Source: Lingula anatina (lineage: Eukaryota; Brachiopoda; Lingulata; Lingulida; Lingulidae). From it: a stretch of 64,000 bases of DNA. The stretch covers positions 337,196 through 401,195 of the forward strand of contig NW_019773959.1 of the NCBI RefSeq assembly GCF_001039355.2, written 5' to 3'. A program made the position numbers and the translations under genes. Below the pieces are notes generated by a model that did no database searches, was not told the DNA's origin, and saw nothing but the letters and a program-made list of their open reading frames with translations. Positions 15,468 to 27,040 of the stretch are shown here, in pieces (positions within the stretch are counted from its first letter, which is position 1; every line of letters begins with the position of its first letter).

Positions 15468-18400
15468 ATGGCTGCGCCCACGAGAAGGTAAACAAACAGT
15501 GATTGATTGAGCATTGAGTATAAAAGCGAAGTTGTCGAACCGTTTATGTTAATATCTTGTAGTCAAACATGGATAAGAAAGCATTTTTATTAAGTGGATC
15601 CAAACAGTTATATGACACGAGATATAAATAGTAAGGGCGAAATTGCCAAAAGGATGGGCAAAAAAAGTCGATTCGAGTTCGTACATGTGCTTACGGAAAC
15701 TTAAACATGTGCCACGATTGGCTGTCATCGTGTAATTCAAACGCCTTTATAACACGTCTACCGTTATGACAAAAAGAACTGTTAAAATCGGCTAAATATT
15801 CCAAACGAATTAATCAAATTGTTATATCAGTTACAATGTAGATATGCTGTACCGGTAGTAATAATATTAATTGCAGCAAAGCATAGTTCAATGTTACTAG
15901 TACACTCACTACAGTCATTTCAATTTTCGTCATTACAGTTTACATGCTTCAGTAACTAAGGTAAATTTACAGGGAATAAGTGTACAAGTATATTGTTTGA
16001 AAGGTGTCGTTCAATTGTGTACTGTAGACTTTAAGTCCACAAGTTCATATGGGTAACATTTGTTTTAATTATAGCCTTTAATTTGTTCATTGGTACATGT
16101 ACTGTGTAGCCATATTATCTCATTATTTTTGAAATTTCACCAGATTGGCACTACTAATGTCATCAGCCTAAATTTCCAGATGGTATGTAGAAAAAAAAAG
16201 ATAAGTTAATTTCAAACCATAAATGCACAGGTATTTTTTAAGTTGAAATAGTTACAAATGTACATGTTGTTCAATTATAAAATCTGCAGAACCACTACAT
16301 GAAATGTTTTGATGAGATATTTAATTTTCTTTGTAGACTCTGTATAACCTGCAGAGTAATGATGGAAAGGCAGACATCTCTTTTGACTGCACAACAGATT
16401 TTGAATCCCATTAAAAGGCACTGCACCAAAGGTATGGTAATCAGATTATATGCTGCTTCTTCATCGCTTGTAACATGCATGATTTTTGTCCAAATTTTAA
16501 AGAGTCCAAGCACATAATGCATAGTGTACTTTCTATGAAATCAATATGGTTGGCTAGAAAATTGAAACTACAAAAATGTTGATGTTGCTTGCAACATTTT
16601 GCAAAAAAGAAAAGGAGTTCACTGTCTGCTACTTTTGTTTAGGAAGAATAACAGCAGAAAAATTAAAGAAGAAAAGAATGGGAGGGAGGGTATGGAAGTG
16701 TGTGGCATTTTGGAGGTGTTGTATTGCTGAAAGAAACTGATAAATGAAAATTTCTCAAGTGGAACTTGCAGGTGGTATTTTTGTGAGCAATCAAGGAAAA
16801 TGAGGATATTTTACTTGCAGTTGAATTCCTGACTTGGAAGTTGAACAATTCATGCTATTATATTATGTTGTTTTTACCTGACAGGTTCTCAAGGTGAAGC
16901 AAGTGGATCAAATGCCATAGTGAGGTACTTTAGGTCAATTAAGTGGACGCCCTTACCCCTGAGTGTGGGGTTTGCACTGATTGCAGCTCTTGGGTACAAG
17001 CATGCTTCAAGGCGGACAAAAAAGGAGATACAAGCTGAAAACTCTATGAAAGCTCAAGAATGGCAGGTAGGAACTTTAAGGTTAGAGGTTATAAAAGAGG
17101 ATTGGGGTGAATTTTTTTTTTTTTTTTTGGGGGGGGGGGGTGACATTTTACTCAAATGTAGAAGCCTGAGTAACTACTTTGGAGAGAAATATCATGTATG
17201 GAGGCTGAAGGTATGACTTTGATCTGTTTGCATTGGCATTGTTTAAACAGTGAAGGTTTAGGGTGCAAAATGGAAGAGTGTACCTTTAGTTTTTAGACAT
17301 GTCTAGTGCCATTGTTAGTTAAAAACTCATAAATTTAGGTATGGTGAAGCTAATTCTAGCAAGGTGTTTGAGATTCAGGTAATAGAATAAATAATTAGTC
17401 ATTCTTGATATATTTTTTTATATGACAGTATGGAATGGTCAGTCAGTCTTGATATTATGAGGATGGGTTTGGTGATCTTGTATACCTTGTATACCACGGC
17501 ATAATTCAAGAATTAATAAACAAGGTCTGGGCAAATAGTGCCATTGAATTCACAGGAATGACTGATATACTAAGTAAATCCAACAATTAAATAACTGAAT
17601 CCATAAACAAGTCATAATGTTACATTTGAATACACCTTATCTATGATAATATGTTAATTGGTTTAAATGACATGGATAGACCATGATTATTACTGTGCAT
17701 TTTAATTTTAACTTTGTTAAATCAGTCAAAAGGTAAAACAAGGTAATAGGTCATTTTTAAGCAGAATGCTTATTTGATGTTGAGGAAAACATATTTCATT
17801 ATTAAAGATGTATTAGTTTAAAAAGAAAAGAAAATATGTTTAAGACAAGGTTTATGTGTATTATAGTGGTGATTTCATGGCCAAACTTCATTTTAGAAAC
17901 TTTAACATTTTAAGTCAAATTAAAACAACATTTGGTAAAGTTTGTTCAGATGTCTCCATTATAATGAAATAACATGAATCTGTTAATGCATTTTATTCAT
18001 TGGAAAGAACTGTAACCAAGTTTTAAAGGATGTTTTGCAGATTTAAAAGGATTGAATAACTTTATTAACAACTTCATCTCCAAGTTAAAGTTTAAAGCAG
18101 TCTGAGTTTAATTATGTAAAAGGTCTCTAGTAATATGCCTCAATTCTGTTAATTGGCTTCAATATCTCTGACTTGTTTTAGGATTCACTGTAATGTATTT
18201 TTTGTGTATGAGTATATAAGAAGAAGAACACTGTATTAGAGATCAGAGATTGGAGATCAGAGCTCGGAGTTAGTTTGGTCAGTTGAACTGATAGCTGGAT
18301 TGTCCATGCTGTCTTAGGAGACTCCAGATCTCTCAGCCAGAGTAATAAACATAAAGATCAGGCAGTTAATAGTGCATCTGTGGAAAACATATCATATCTG

Positions 18401-21400
18401 TTGTGTTACCTGCTGGAGAGTTAACCTAGACCAAGTAGTCCCCTGTAATAGTTAAGTCAAACCCATGCGTGATATGGGAACAAGAATTTGTATCCATCAT
18501 GATCTTTTGTTGTATTAAAAGGTAGACAACAATACTTGAATGAAATATGTGCTTGTACATATATATTATTATAACTAGTATTTCTGCATAGTGTGGCCCA
18601 CTTCGTAAAATATAAATGTTTAAAAATTGCATATTTCCTACTAAAGAGCTGGCCTAAATATATTTCACATGTTTATCAAGTGAATTCTTCTTTATCCCTC
18701 TAACTGAATTTATCTTCTCCGTGGTAAAATTCCATATACTGAACCTGGCAATATTTTGACTATATATAGCTATTTAGGTTATTTCCAACTTATCTTTGAA
18801 AGCAAGTTGATACCAATTTAACAATCACTTTTGCTGTTTTTGTATTTGTTTTTGCAGCAGTTGGATTTCAGATTTCTCAGTTAAGTGATGCACTCAATCT
18901 TGGCATTTTTGTTTATGATTTTTTACTTTTGAATTTCTGAAATTCTTTTATATAGCCATTATATGTTCAGGGGCGGATCCAGAGATATTTTCTGACAGTC
19001 TTCCATATTATATTTGTTGATCCATCCTCCATTTTTTGACCGTCTTCCGACAGAAAAAATTAGACACCCGTCAATGTAAACTTGAAAATCTGACCGTCTT
19101 CCGGAAGACCCAGAAGACGGCCTAAATCCGCCCCTGATGTTAGCCTTGAATCAATTACAAGTATGTAAGTTATGTCAGCAACTGATTCTCATAATGCTAC
19201 CATAATTAATTTATTTCAAATTTGCTATAGTCAAAATTGTTATGAAATGATGAAAACATATTAGACAACATGAAATCTATTTAATTTGATTTGAAGTTAT
19301 CGCTTAAAAAGCTTATATAATGTTTACTGTATGTATATGATGAATCAGTGTATGTATATGATGAATCAGTGTTCAAAATGCCATGCTGAATGAATAATGT
19401 GTGGAACATTTTCATGGGAGAGCGATTTCTTTCAATATATAACAGTTGTAAGAAGTGCCAGTATTAGAATATAGCACAGAATTTTTAATGTAGTATATAT
19501 TAAGGGACACATTTCTATTTCAAGATGCCACCTTTCTTATGCTCTCCATTCATTTTCATTGATGGTAAAAACAGGTTTAATATATATATTACCTCACACC
19601 TCTGATGCAGCATGAAACCAGCCCATTTAAATGTCAGGTAACATTTCAATCTCCACGTGGAAGATACTATTTTCACTCAGTGAAAGGTTTGATTGTTTAC
19701 TCCTTTAATCTGAACACAACAAAACAACTGTTTAGTACTTGAGCAAACTGATTCCTATTCTAAAGATAAAACAGCCGACTCAAGGGAGGATCTCAGCACC
19801 CCCTATCATGATGGTGGAAAATTCCATCCCCAAGGCCTGATATTTTACCCCATGGTCATATGCTGGTAAAAGTTGATAAGTAACTTAAAATTTGCATAGC
19901 AACATGATAATTATATTCTTAATGTTAAACTTTGAGTATTTTGACAAGCTTCTTTTCTCAGGAATTAACTGCAAATTAACTGGTGTATTTTTATTGATTA
20001 ACACCATTTGTATTTTACTTGCTGTATGCAAAGTTAAATGAATTTCCCAAAGAAGTGAATTATTACTGGTGAGTGCCCCAGACCTGAACTTCCTGTCTTT
20101 GCTCCCCCATAAATTTTGAACATTCCTTGGCCAAGAATCTGATGATCCTGGAACAACCAATAGAGTGGAGCAGCCTGTACATAATTAATGTATGCTGATT
20201 TGAACATGCAGCCATTACCTCCACTCCATTGCCTAACACCTAACTTAATCAATGAAATATAAATAGGATATTCATTGCACAATCTAAAGATCATCAATAG
20301 TCATGATCAATTTTTTTTGGTTGTAATTTGAGAACGAATGTGGATGAAAAGAAGTAGGAAGATTGACTTTTTATTGATTTTTCCATCTGTTTCTCCCTGA
20401 GAGGGGTTGGCCAGCACTGATCCCTTTTACTTCTGTAGAGCTGCACTGTTTTCATGTGTATCAGCTGCCCAAGATTCCAAAGTTTAGCAGGACTCAATCA
20501 ACCAAGTCAAAAGGACCCTGGCTATCTTACATGCATATGCATCAGTGTGACAAGAATCTACGCGCTGTCATATAAACTGAGGCGAGCTTTCCTGGCGGTC
20601 ACTTTCTCCGCTTTCAGTCAAGGGGTGTGGTGAGCCGGTGGCGAGTCTGTAATGCTGAGTGCCTTGCTGCTGTGAAAAAATAAAACCATGCCTACCAGTG
20701 CCATAACCATGCTTCCCCTGGCATCCACGTGGTCAGGGGACTGGCTCTATGTTGTGACTATCTTGGCACTGCTGCATTATTATCGGGACACATTCAGGGA
20801 CAACAACATGCAGTGGAACAAGGCACTGAAATACCTTCACTCTCAGTCACTGAAGCGGCTACAGAGAAGACTTCCCAACAGACTTCAGAGGAAGCACTGC
20901 CACCGTCACCATCATCAACATCACCACAACCACAGAGTCCCCGGGACCAAAGAATTGCAGCACTTACAGAAAACTTGGCATCACAAGCCAGCACACCCTC
21001 ACACCAGAGGGAAGAAAAAGGAACAGCTCAGACGTCTAAATAGAGGGGTAATTAGTCCATAGGGGCGTGGATATTATACCTATAGTTTACTGAAATAAGC
21101 AAACATCATAGGTTTGGTGTGGGGGTGATAGAATTGCATGGTTGTGTTAATATAATTTAAATGTGGTGAAATATTTTCAGTCATGATGAAGTCGAAAGAA
21201 TCACACATCATTCACATTAACTCTTTGGAATTAGTATGTATTATTTAAATAGCATTGTAACTGATACAAATACTAGTTATGATATTTTAGGTTTTAGGGA
21301 AATGGATAAGTTACTTTATTTCTAATTAGAAAAAATGCTGTATTACAAACATCCTTTATAAATGGACTTTGATCTACAATGTACAGAGTATTTAACAGTA

Positions 21401-22433
21401 CAAGTCTTATGAGTGAGTCATCTCTGGTTAAATATAGAAATGCTCATGCTCTAACATATTGGAGGTAGAGTGCATGGTGCATCCTGTATTGCATAGTGCA
21501 GAACTGCAGATAGTAAAATAAGTAGGCAACATTGATCCTATCAAATCCTTTTGGGAGCACAGGATCAATGATGGAGTATTTTTGTGGTAAAGAAAATGAT
21601 GTTCTGATGAAAAATGTAGTCCTGTCACATTTTAGTTGAAAGGGAGGGATGTGACTTTCAGACATTTTCCAAAATGTTTTTATCTATAATTCATGCATGT
21701 TTTTCTAAATTTAAAACAGTTAATTCTCTGATTAATATTTGAGCAATATTATCTTTTACATTTATTCAAAAGAAAATTAGATCACAAGAGACCAGACAGA
21801 CACTATGATTAAGCAATGTAATTAGCTTGTAAGACCTTCTTTATTGATTATTGATCATTTCATTGCAGAAGACACTTATATGTTTTCAATATAAAGGCAT
21901 TAAAAACACTGAAACATTTTGATATATTGTAATACAAATCTCATTTGAAATGATAAGAACCAAAAGTGGATTTATAAAGGTAAAAAATGGAGTTAAAAAG
22001 AGTGAGACTATATGTCTTTAATATTGAGTTCTCTTCAATTCTCTTGTCTTGACATGCACCTTACCCTGTGCTCTCTGAGGACATTAACTTATTAATAAGA
22101 TAATTTTGAAGAAACGAAGATAACTGTGACATAGCAGATATGGAAATTGGTCCTTCTAGTACCAGTTACTTCTTTTCCAAGATGATATTATACAATGAAA
22201 TGCCAGGGAAGAGATTTGTCATGCTGCCTATTAGTTGTTGCTAAGAAAGCAAATCCACAAATTAAGATAGCCTGTTAATTTTCTTTGTCATGAAATTTTG
22301 CCATGCAATAATATAAGGCAAAATCTTTTGTATTCTATTCAGGGATGTCAGCTCTCAACATTTAACATAATCTGCATATTTGTGACTATTGTTTCTCTTA
22401 GTTTTTTAGGTGGAAGTCCATTGTTACACACAA

Positions 22434-22470
<37 letters not shown>

Positions 22471-25400
22471 TAGATTTGGACACTTAAGCACTTAAATATT
22501 TGCAACCTTGACAATTAAATAAAACTTTTTGTCTCTTTCACCAGGTAAACCTTTACCGTAAGATGCCACTGAAGTTTGTCTCTCGCCTTTGGGGTAAAGT
22601 GAACAGCTTTGACCTGCCAGTTTTCATGAGGACCCCAATGTACAAATTCTACTCCTGGTCATTTAACTGCAATCTAGAGGAGGCAGCTATACAGGACCTG
22701 AAGCACTACAAAAACTTGAGCGAGTTCTTCAGGCGCAAACTCAAACCAGAAGTGCGACCAATAGATCAGTCTCATAGTATAGTGAGTGACACTTGTAACC
22801 TATCTTCTTTGCTCCTCATGGGACATAAGTCTAGTGAAAAATAGATAATGCTTTTATAGTAAGAAAATTAAATAAATTTTAAGAAAATGCATATTCTAAA
22901 AACTCAAAATTTGTGATACTTTATTTTCTGTCAGTTCCAAGATTATTGTTCTCTTATTTTCTTGCTTGTACAAGTACACATACAAATTCAAGTTTTTTTA
23001 ACAAAAACTTCACAAATTAATCATTTATTTTTGTAGAATGAATGTTTGAGTTTTCTTCTTTGATTATTTCAGACAAGTCCAGCAGATGGAAGAATTCTTC
23101 ATTTTGGCAAAGTAGAAAATAGTATAGTAGAACAGGTGAAGGGGGTCACATACTCCCTGCAGGGGTTCCTTGGACCACCCACCTGGATGACATCGCAGGG
23201 AACAGAGACAGCAGAGTCGGCCCCTCACACCAACAATCCCACTATATCAGATGTGGAGTATCACAAAAAGCTGCTGAAGAACCCAGAGAATGAACTGTAT
23301 CATTGTATCATCTACCTGGCCCCAGGCGATTACCACAGGTTCCACTCACCTGCTAGCTGGTGTGTCAGATATAGGAGACATTTCCCAGGTAGGCTGCCAC
23401 ACCCAACACACTGCCAGATCCAATATTATCACGCCTATCACACCACCCCTACTGCCATCTATCTCCTAAAGTACACTGGCATATCTTACATAATGTGTGG
23501 CAAATGTCATTTGAAAAATGTAACAGGCTTCCAAAGTTATCTATAATGTTAAGTTAATCCAAGATGTATCTGTAGTGGTGAATATACGTAACAAAATTAA
23601 AAGAAAGGATTTAAGTTGGCAATGACATTTCTAAACATTGTAAAACACTGTTTATGGTATTAGAGTTGACCAAAATGTTTTGTTTAGTGTGTCACATACC
23701 AACAGAGAATTCAGCCAAATCTATAATTATGTTTAAAATGAGAAAGTTTCACAAAGTCCATTGTAAATCTGCTTTGTCCAGTTTTTGAGATTGCCCCCTT
23801 TTTTATAAGAAAGCAGAAACTAATTTAGAAGTGCTTTCTTTAAAAATGTTGTTAACCACAAAACGCCACCTCTTGCCACATTATCCACAGAGAACCAATA
23901 TTTTCAAGTTGATTTTACCAAATTAAAGATAATAAAGCAGAAACTAATTTTGAAGTGCTTTCTGTAAAAATGTTGTTAACCACAAAACGTCACCTCTTGC
24001 CACATGACCCATAGATAACCAATATTTTCAAGTTAATTTTTCCAAATAAATGATAATAAATAATACAATGAAGGGAGTACCTCCCTTCCCCCCCCCAAAA
24101 AAAAAAAAAAAAAAATTAGAAAAAATTAATAATAATGATAATTTGTGCATGCACAAATATTTGAAGCCTTTGCTGCCTAACTAGTATTCCAGAAGCAACA
24201 AAAATGTTTACTAGTTTTCTCTCTTTCCTTTCACATCAAAGTGTTTGTGCCAAAATTTTTTGTACAAAACATTTTCATAGTCCAAAATCTATCATTTGAA
24301 AACATTTCATGGCTATACTTGCTCTGAAAGAAATTGTTCAGTTAAATACTCCATGTTATGAGTTCAGAACACAAATGAAAAAAAAAAAAAAACACTCATG
24401 ATTTGTCTTCAGAAAAAAAGTATTATCATGTTGTAGCCAGGATTTCATGTTTTATTACATAGAAAATTTTACGTCAGTTGAGCTTTTGTGCAATATTTTA
24501 GTCCAAGATTCATAATGAGGATTGGGGCCTTGGTAATAAGCATGGCTGATAATAATCGAAATCAAAATTTGCACTTAGAAGGATAACTTTCTCTGTCTCC
24601 ACATAACCTGGTGAGCACATGGGGTACTCAACCAACATTTACATATGTTGTTTAACTTTGAACCCTTGTATAAGTCATAATCGATAGTGTTTGTCAATTT
24701 AATCTTTTCAAGATATATTATCTAGAGCTTGTGTTGACATTTTGAGTATATATACACATAGATATACCTACACTTATACAAGTGATACAAAGGAAAGTTT
24801 GACAGACATGCTCTTCTTTCCTCCACGTGCCCAGGCAGTGATGGCATTGGAGTTGAAAGGAAACTTTCACAACTTATATTTATAAATCAGCTATTGGGGT
24901 TTGGGGTTTCTAGAAGTTATGCCCCTCCCCCATTTTTATGTACATATATTAGCTTCTTGCCACCAAACATTATACCCTAGATTAGTATTTTTCACTCTCT
25001 ATCCAACTTCTCAAGTTTTCTGTTTTCATTGTTTTTCTTTGTGAACATTGAAAAGAGTTTTTATCCAAGATTTAAATTGTCAACTGGATAACATGATTCC
25101 ATCCATCATTATTTGTTGGCAGTGCAATGATGGAGGAGTTGCAGAGAAAAGCTGAATACAGTATTTGATTAAATAAAACATTTGAGTGAGAGAACATTGT
25201 GTGCATCTTTTGCAAGGAACTGCTCTTTCTTAGATTTATTGATTGTATTCATTTCAGATTTTTTTGACAGAACTCCAATTGAAAACTTGGTTTCCGATCA
25301 ACCTTTTATACGTCAGTCTTTTGCTTGGATTTTAAAAAAGAATCTTTGTTTCTATTTCTCAATCTTTATATTCTTGTTTGTAGGAGAGCTGTTAAGTGTC

Positions 25401-26099
25401 AACCCAGGAGTGGCCCGCTGGATTCAGGGACTCTTCAACTTCAATGAGCGGGCAGTGTACTATGGAGACTGGGAGAATGGGTTCTTTTCCCTAACAGCTG
25501 TAGGGGCCACCAATGTTGGTTCCATACACATCAACTTTGACAGGGTATGGATGTATTTTTTTTCCAAATTAGTTAATTGTCGAAGGAAGAAATATGAAAT
25601 TACTATGTGTTTTGAGATTGGTCATGCTGTCTTGGGTCATATTGCTGAAAATATCCAGTATTATAGGGAGAAATTTTTGTTGTTGTAATTTCACACATGA
25701 TAAGATATACTATATTTGGAAAAAATTATACATAGTGACAAGGAGTACTTCCTTTTGCATACATGATAAAATGTGTTTGTTGCCATGCACATAAATGATA
25801 GGAAGTATTAAAAGATTTGTGTAATGTAGATTCTTAAATTGTATCTGCAGGACCTAGCAACAAACTGTGGCTGCCAGTGGCCAGAGGGAACATACTTTGA
25901 CAAAGCCTTTGAAACTGGAATTGACGTCAGAAAGGGAGAGAACTTTGGAGAATTCAACCTGGGGTCAACAATCGTGCTGATATTTGAAGCCCCTAAGAAC
26001 TTTAATTTCAAGATTCAGGGTGGACAAAAGATCCGTTTTGGGCAGCCAATGGGCTGTTACAGGACTTCTGAGAATACGACAGAGTCAGAAAATCTGTAG
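15468..26099 (+). CDS. PISD: Phosphatidylserine decarboxylase proenzyme, mitochondrial, 7 exons
   Basis: Converts phosphatidylserine to phosphatidylethanolamine at the inner mitochondrial membrane. Exons: 15468-15487, 16337-16431, 16885-17066, 22545-22781, 23073-23388, 25384-25544, 25851-26099; phases agree and give 419 residues (human about 409). The N terminus MAAPTRRLCITC is basic and uncharged-rich like a mitochondrial presequence; a membrane helix follows at about 60-76 ([17 protein letters not shown]). Family signatures: [22 protein letters not shown] (Asp183), [12 protein letters not shown] (265-269), [25 protein letters not shown] carries the LGST site whose Ser376 becomes the pyruvoyl group after self-cleavage into beta and alpha chains. 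Exons 3-7 are certain. Exon 1 (20 coding bases) is inferred from frame, donor GTAAAC and a good start context; translation could instead start at the ATG pair in exon 2 (about 16360). Confidence 0.92.
17067..20540. other. First part of PISD intron 3
   Basis: AT-rich intron sequence. It includes a T run followed by a G run at 17110-17142, a 2 x 21-bp tandem repeat at about 19330-19372, and a MITE at 18968-19136. No exon is supported here. Confidence 0.6.
18968..19136. mobile_element. MITE with CAGGGGCGGATCCAG termini
   Basis: A 169-base element starting CAGGGGCGGATCCAG and ending CTAAATCCGCCCCTG, which are imperfect inverted repeats. It has internal GTCTTCCG/CGGAAGAC symmetry and is flanked on both sides by ATGTT. 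There is no open frame. This is a non-autonomous DNA transposon; the CAGGGGCGGATCC end is of a kind seen in hAT-like non-autonomous elements, although the direct repeat here is 5 bases rather than 8. Confidence 0.75.
20568..20625 (+). promoter_or_regulatory. Possible internal core promoter of PISD
   Basis: CATATAAACTG (TATA-like) is followed about 28-45 bases later by GTCACTTT and TTTCAGTCAAGG, either of which could act as an initiator. GC content rises sharply from this point up to the open frame at 20688. Suggestive only; there is no transcript evidence. Confidence 0.3.
20688..21049 (+). CDS. PISD: Candidate alternative first exon of PISD
   Basis: In PISD intron 3 an ATG at 20688 (A at -3, in-frame TGA upstream at about 20674) opens a frame that ends at a GTAATT donor after base 21049 in phase 0. 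That is the phase needed to splice onto exon 4 ([11 protein letters not shown]). The predicted N terminus has a hydrophobic segment, [16 protein letters not shown], then a basic and His-rich tail. The exon is GC-richer than the surrounding intron. Human PISD is known to have alternative N termini that send the enzyme to mitochondria or lipid droplets, so a second N terminus is biologically plausible. Against it: the His-rich stretch is unusual, and another frame (20729-21043, Ser/Thr/Pro-rich) is also open and looks as protein-like. It could be an unrelated gene fragment. Confidence 0.42.
21050..22434. other. Last part of PISD intron 3
   Basis: AT-rich intron. I see no exon, conserved motif or inverted repeat that I can support. 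Confidence 0.5.
22435..22468. repeat. (CA)n microsatellite
   Basis: About 17 CA units, roughly 75 bases before the PISD exon 4 acceptor. Confidence 0.95.
23811..24058. repeat. Tandem duplication, 2 x about 124 bp, in PISD intron 5
   Basis: AAGCAGAAACTAATTT begins at 23811 and again at 23935. The two copies run in parallel through GTTGTTAACCACAAAACG and ACCAATATTTTCAAGTT, with about ten differences. Non-coding. Confidence 0.9.
24080..25170. other. Remainder of PISD intron 5
   Basis: AT-rich with homopolymer tracts (C8 then A19 near 24090-24116; A14 near 24377). No exon is seen before the acceptor at 25383. Confidence 0.5.
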
Positions 26100-27040
26100 T
26101 TCTTTTTCTAACTGAAAGCATTGTTTGTGTCTGTGTACGTTCATACATGAAGTGCACCCTCATTGTCAAGTAAAGTTCATTCTGTAAAGATGGGGTGATG
26201 GGAAAGCTTTCGGCTAGCTATAATAGGATGATAGGGGTTAGACTGTTGCCTTACAGAGATGCAATGGTCAGTCAGTGTTAAATGACCTATCTGGTAAAGA
26301 ATTGTTGAACTTGTCAGTCGGGGCCGTAGCAGTAGTCCGAAGGTTCAATAGTCCGAAGGTTCATTGGTCCAAAAGTTCACTACAGAACCTTCGGACCAAT
26401 GAACCCTTGATTAAAAAACCGATGAAAATGTTACCGTTTTTCGGACCAATGAACCTTCGGACCAATGAACCTTCGGACTATCGAGACGCCCCCTGTCAGT
26501 CATGCAGACTTATTGGTGTAATGTTGGAAAGATTTGTTTACTTGATTGGAAAAACACTACAGAGGGCATGAGTAAATAGTTCTCAAACAATTGTCAGTGG
26601 AATTATGGTCCAAAATTAGTCAGATTAAACTGATATCATAGTGGAAAGATTTGTTGCAAGATAGACTGGACTTCTGCTGACAATTTGATTAATGTTTAAG
26701 ATCATTGTCAATTGATGCAGCAATGATAAACAAAGACCAAGCATATTCCAGCTTAGGCACTTATTGTTGGGTTTTTTAAAGTCTTCCTTTAATAGCTCAC
26801 TGCAGCTGGATCAATCAAACAAGTTATCAGTTATGTTTCTGCATATGATTAATGATTACAACTGGGAACTACTGCAATAAATAAAGTTGCAGGACACTTG
26901 TTTAACACAAAAAATGTATACATGTCGAGTTTAGTGTGTCAAAACATCAGGCTTGGCCAAAGTAATTTTCTCTATGTGTTTGTGTAAATATAATGAACCT
27001 TTTTTACTTGAAAAAATAAATTCTTGAAAGTGATCAGTTT
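26100..27040 (+). other. PISD 3'UTR with candidate poly(A) signals
   Basis: AATAAATAAAG near 26877 and AAAAATAAATTC near 27011 are possible polyadenylation signals. The foldback element at 26320-26493 lies within this stretch, so it may be transcribed in the 3'UTR. Confidence 0.5.
26312..26501. mobile_element. Foldback element made of TCCGAAGGTTCATTGG repeats, with 8-bp flanking repeat
   Basis: The left half carries AGTCCGAAGGTTCAATAGTC and CCGAAGGTTCATTGGTCC. The right half carries the inverses GGACCAATGAACCTTCGG (twice) and CTTCGGACTATCGAGAC, so the element folds on itself. Its outer ends are GGGGCCGTAGC and ACGCCCCC. The octamer TGTCAGTC occurs on both sides (26312-26319 and 26494-26501), a length typical of hAT target-site duplications. 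No coding capacity. Confidence 0.8.

Noticed and set aside
25182-25383. Extension of PISD exon 6 upstream
   Set aside because: The frame is open, but the conserved PISD sequence begins exactly at the acceptor at 25383 in the right phase. The upstream residues do not resemble the family.
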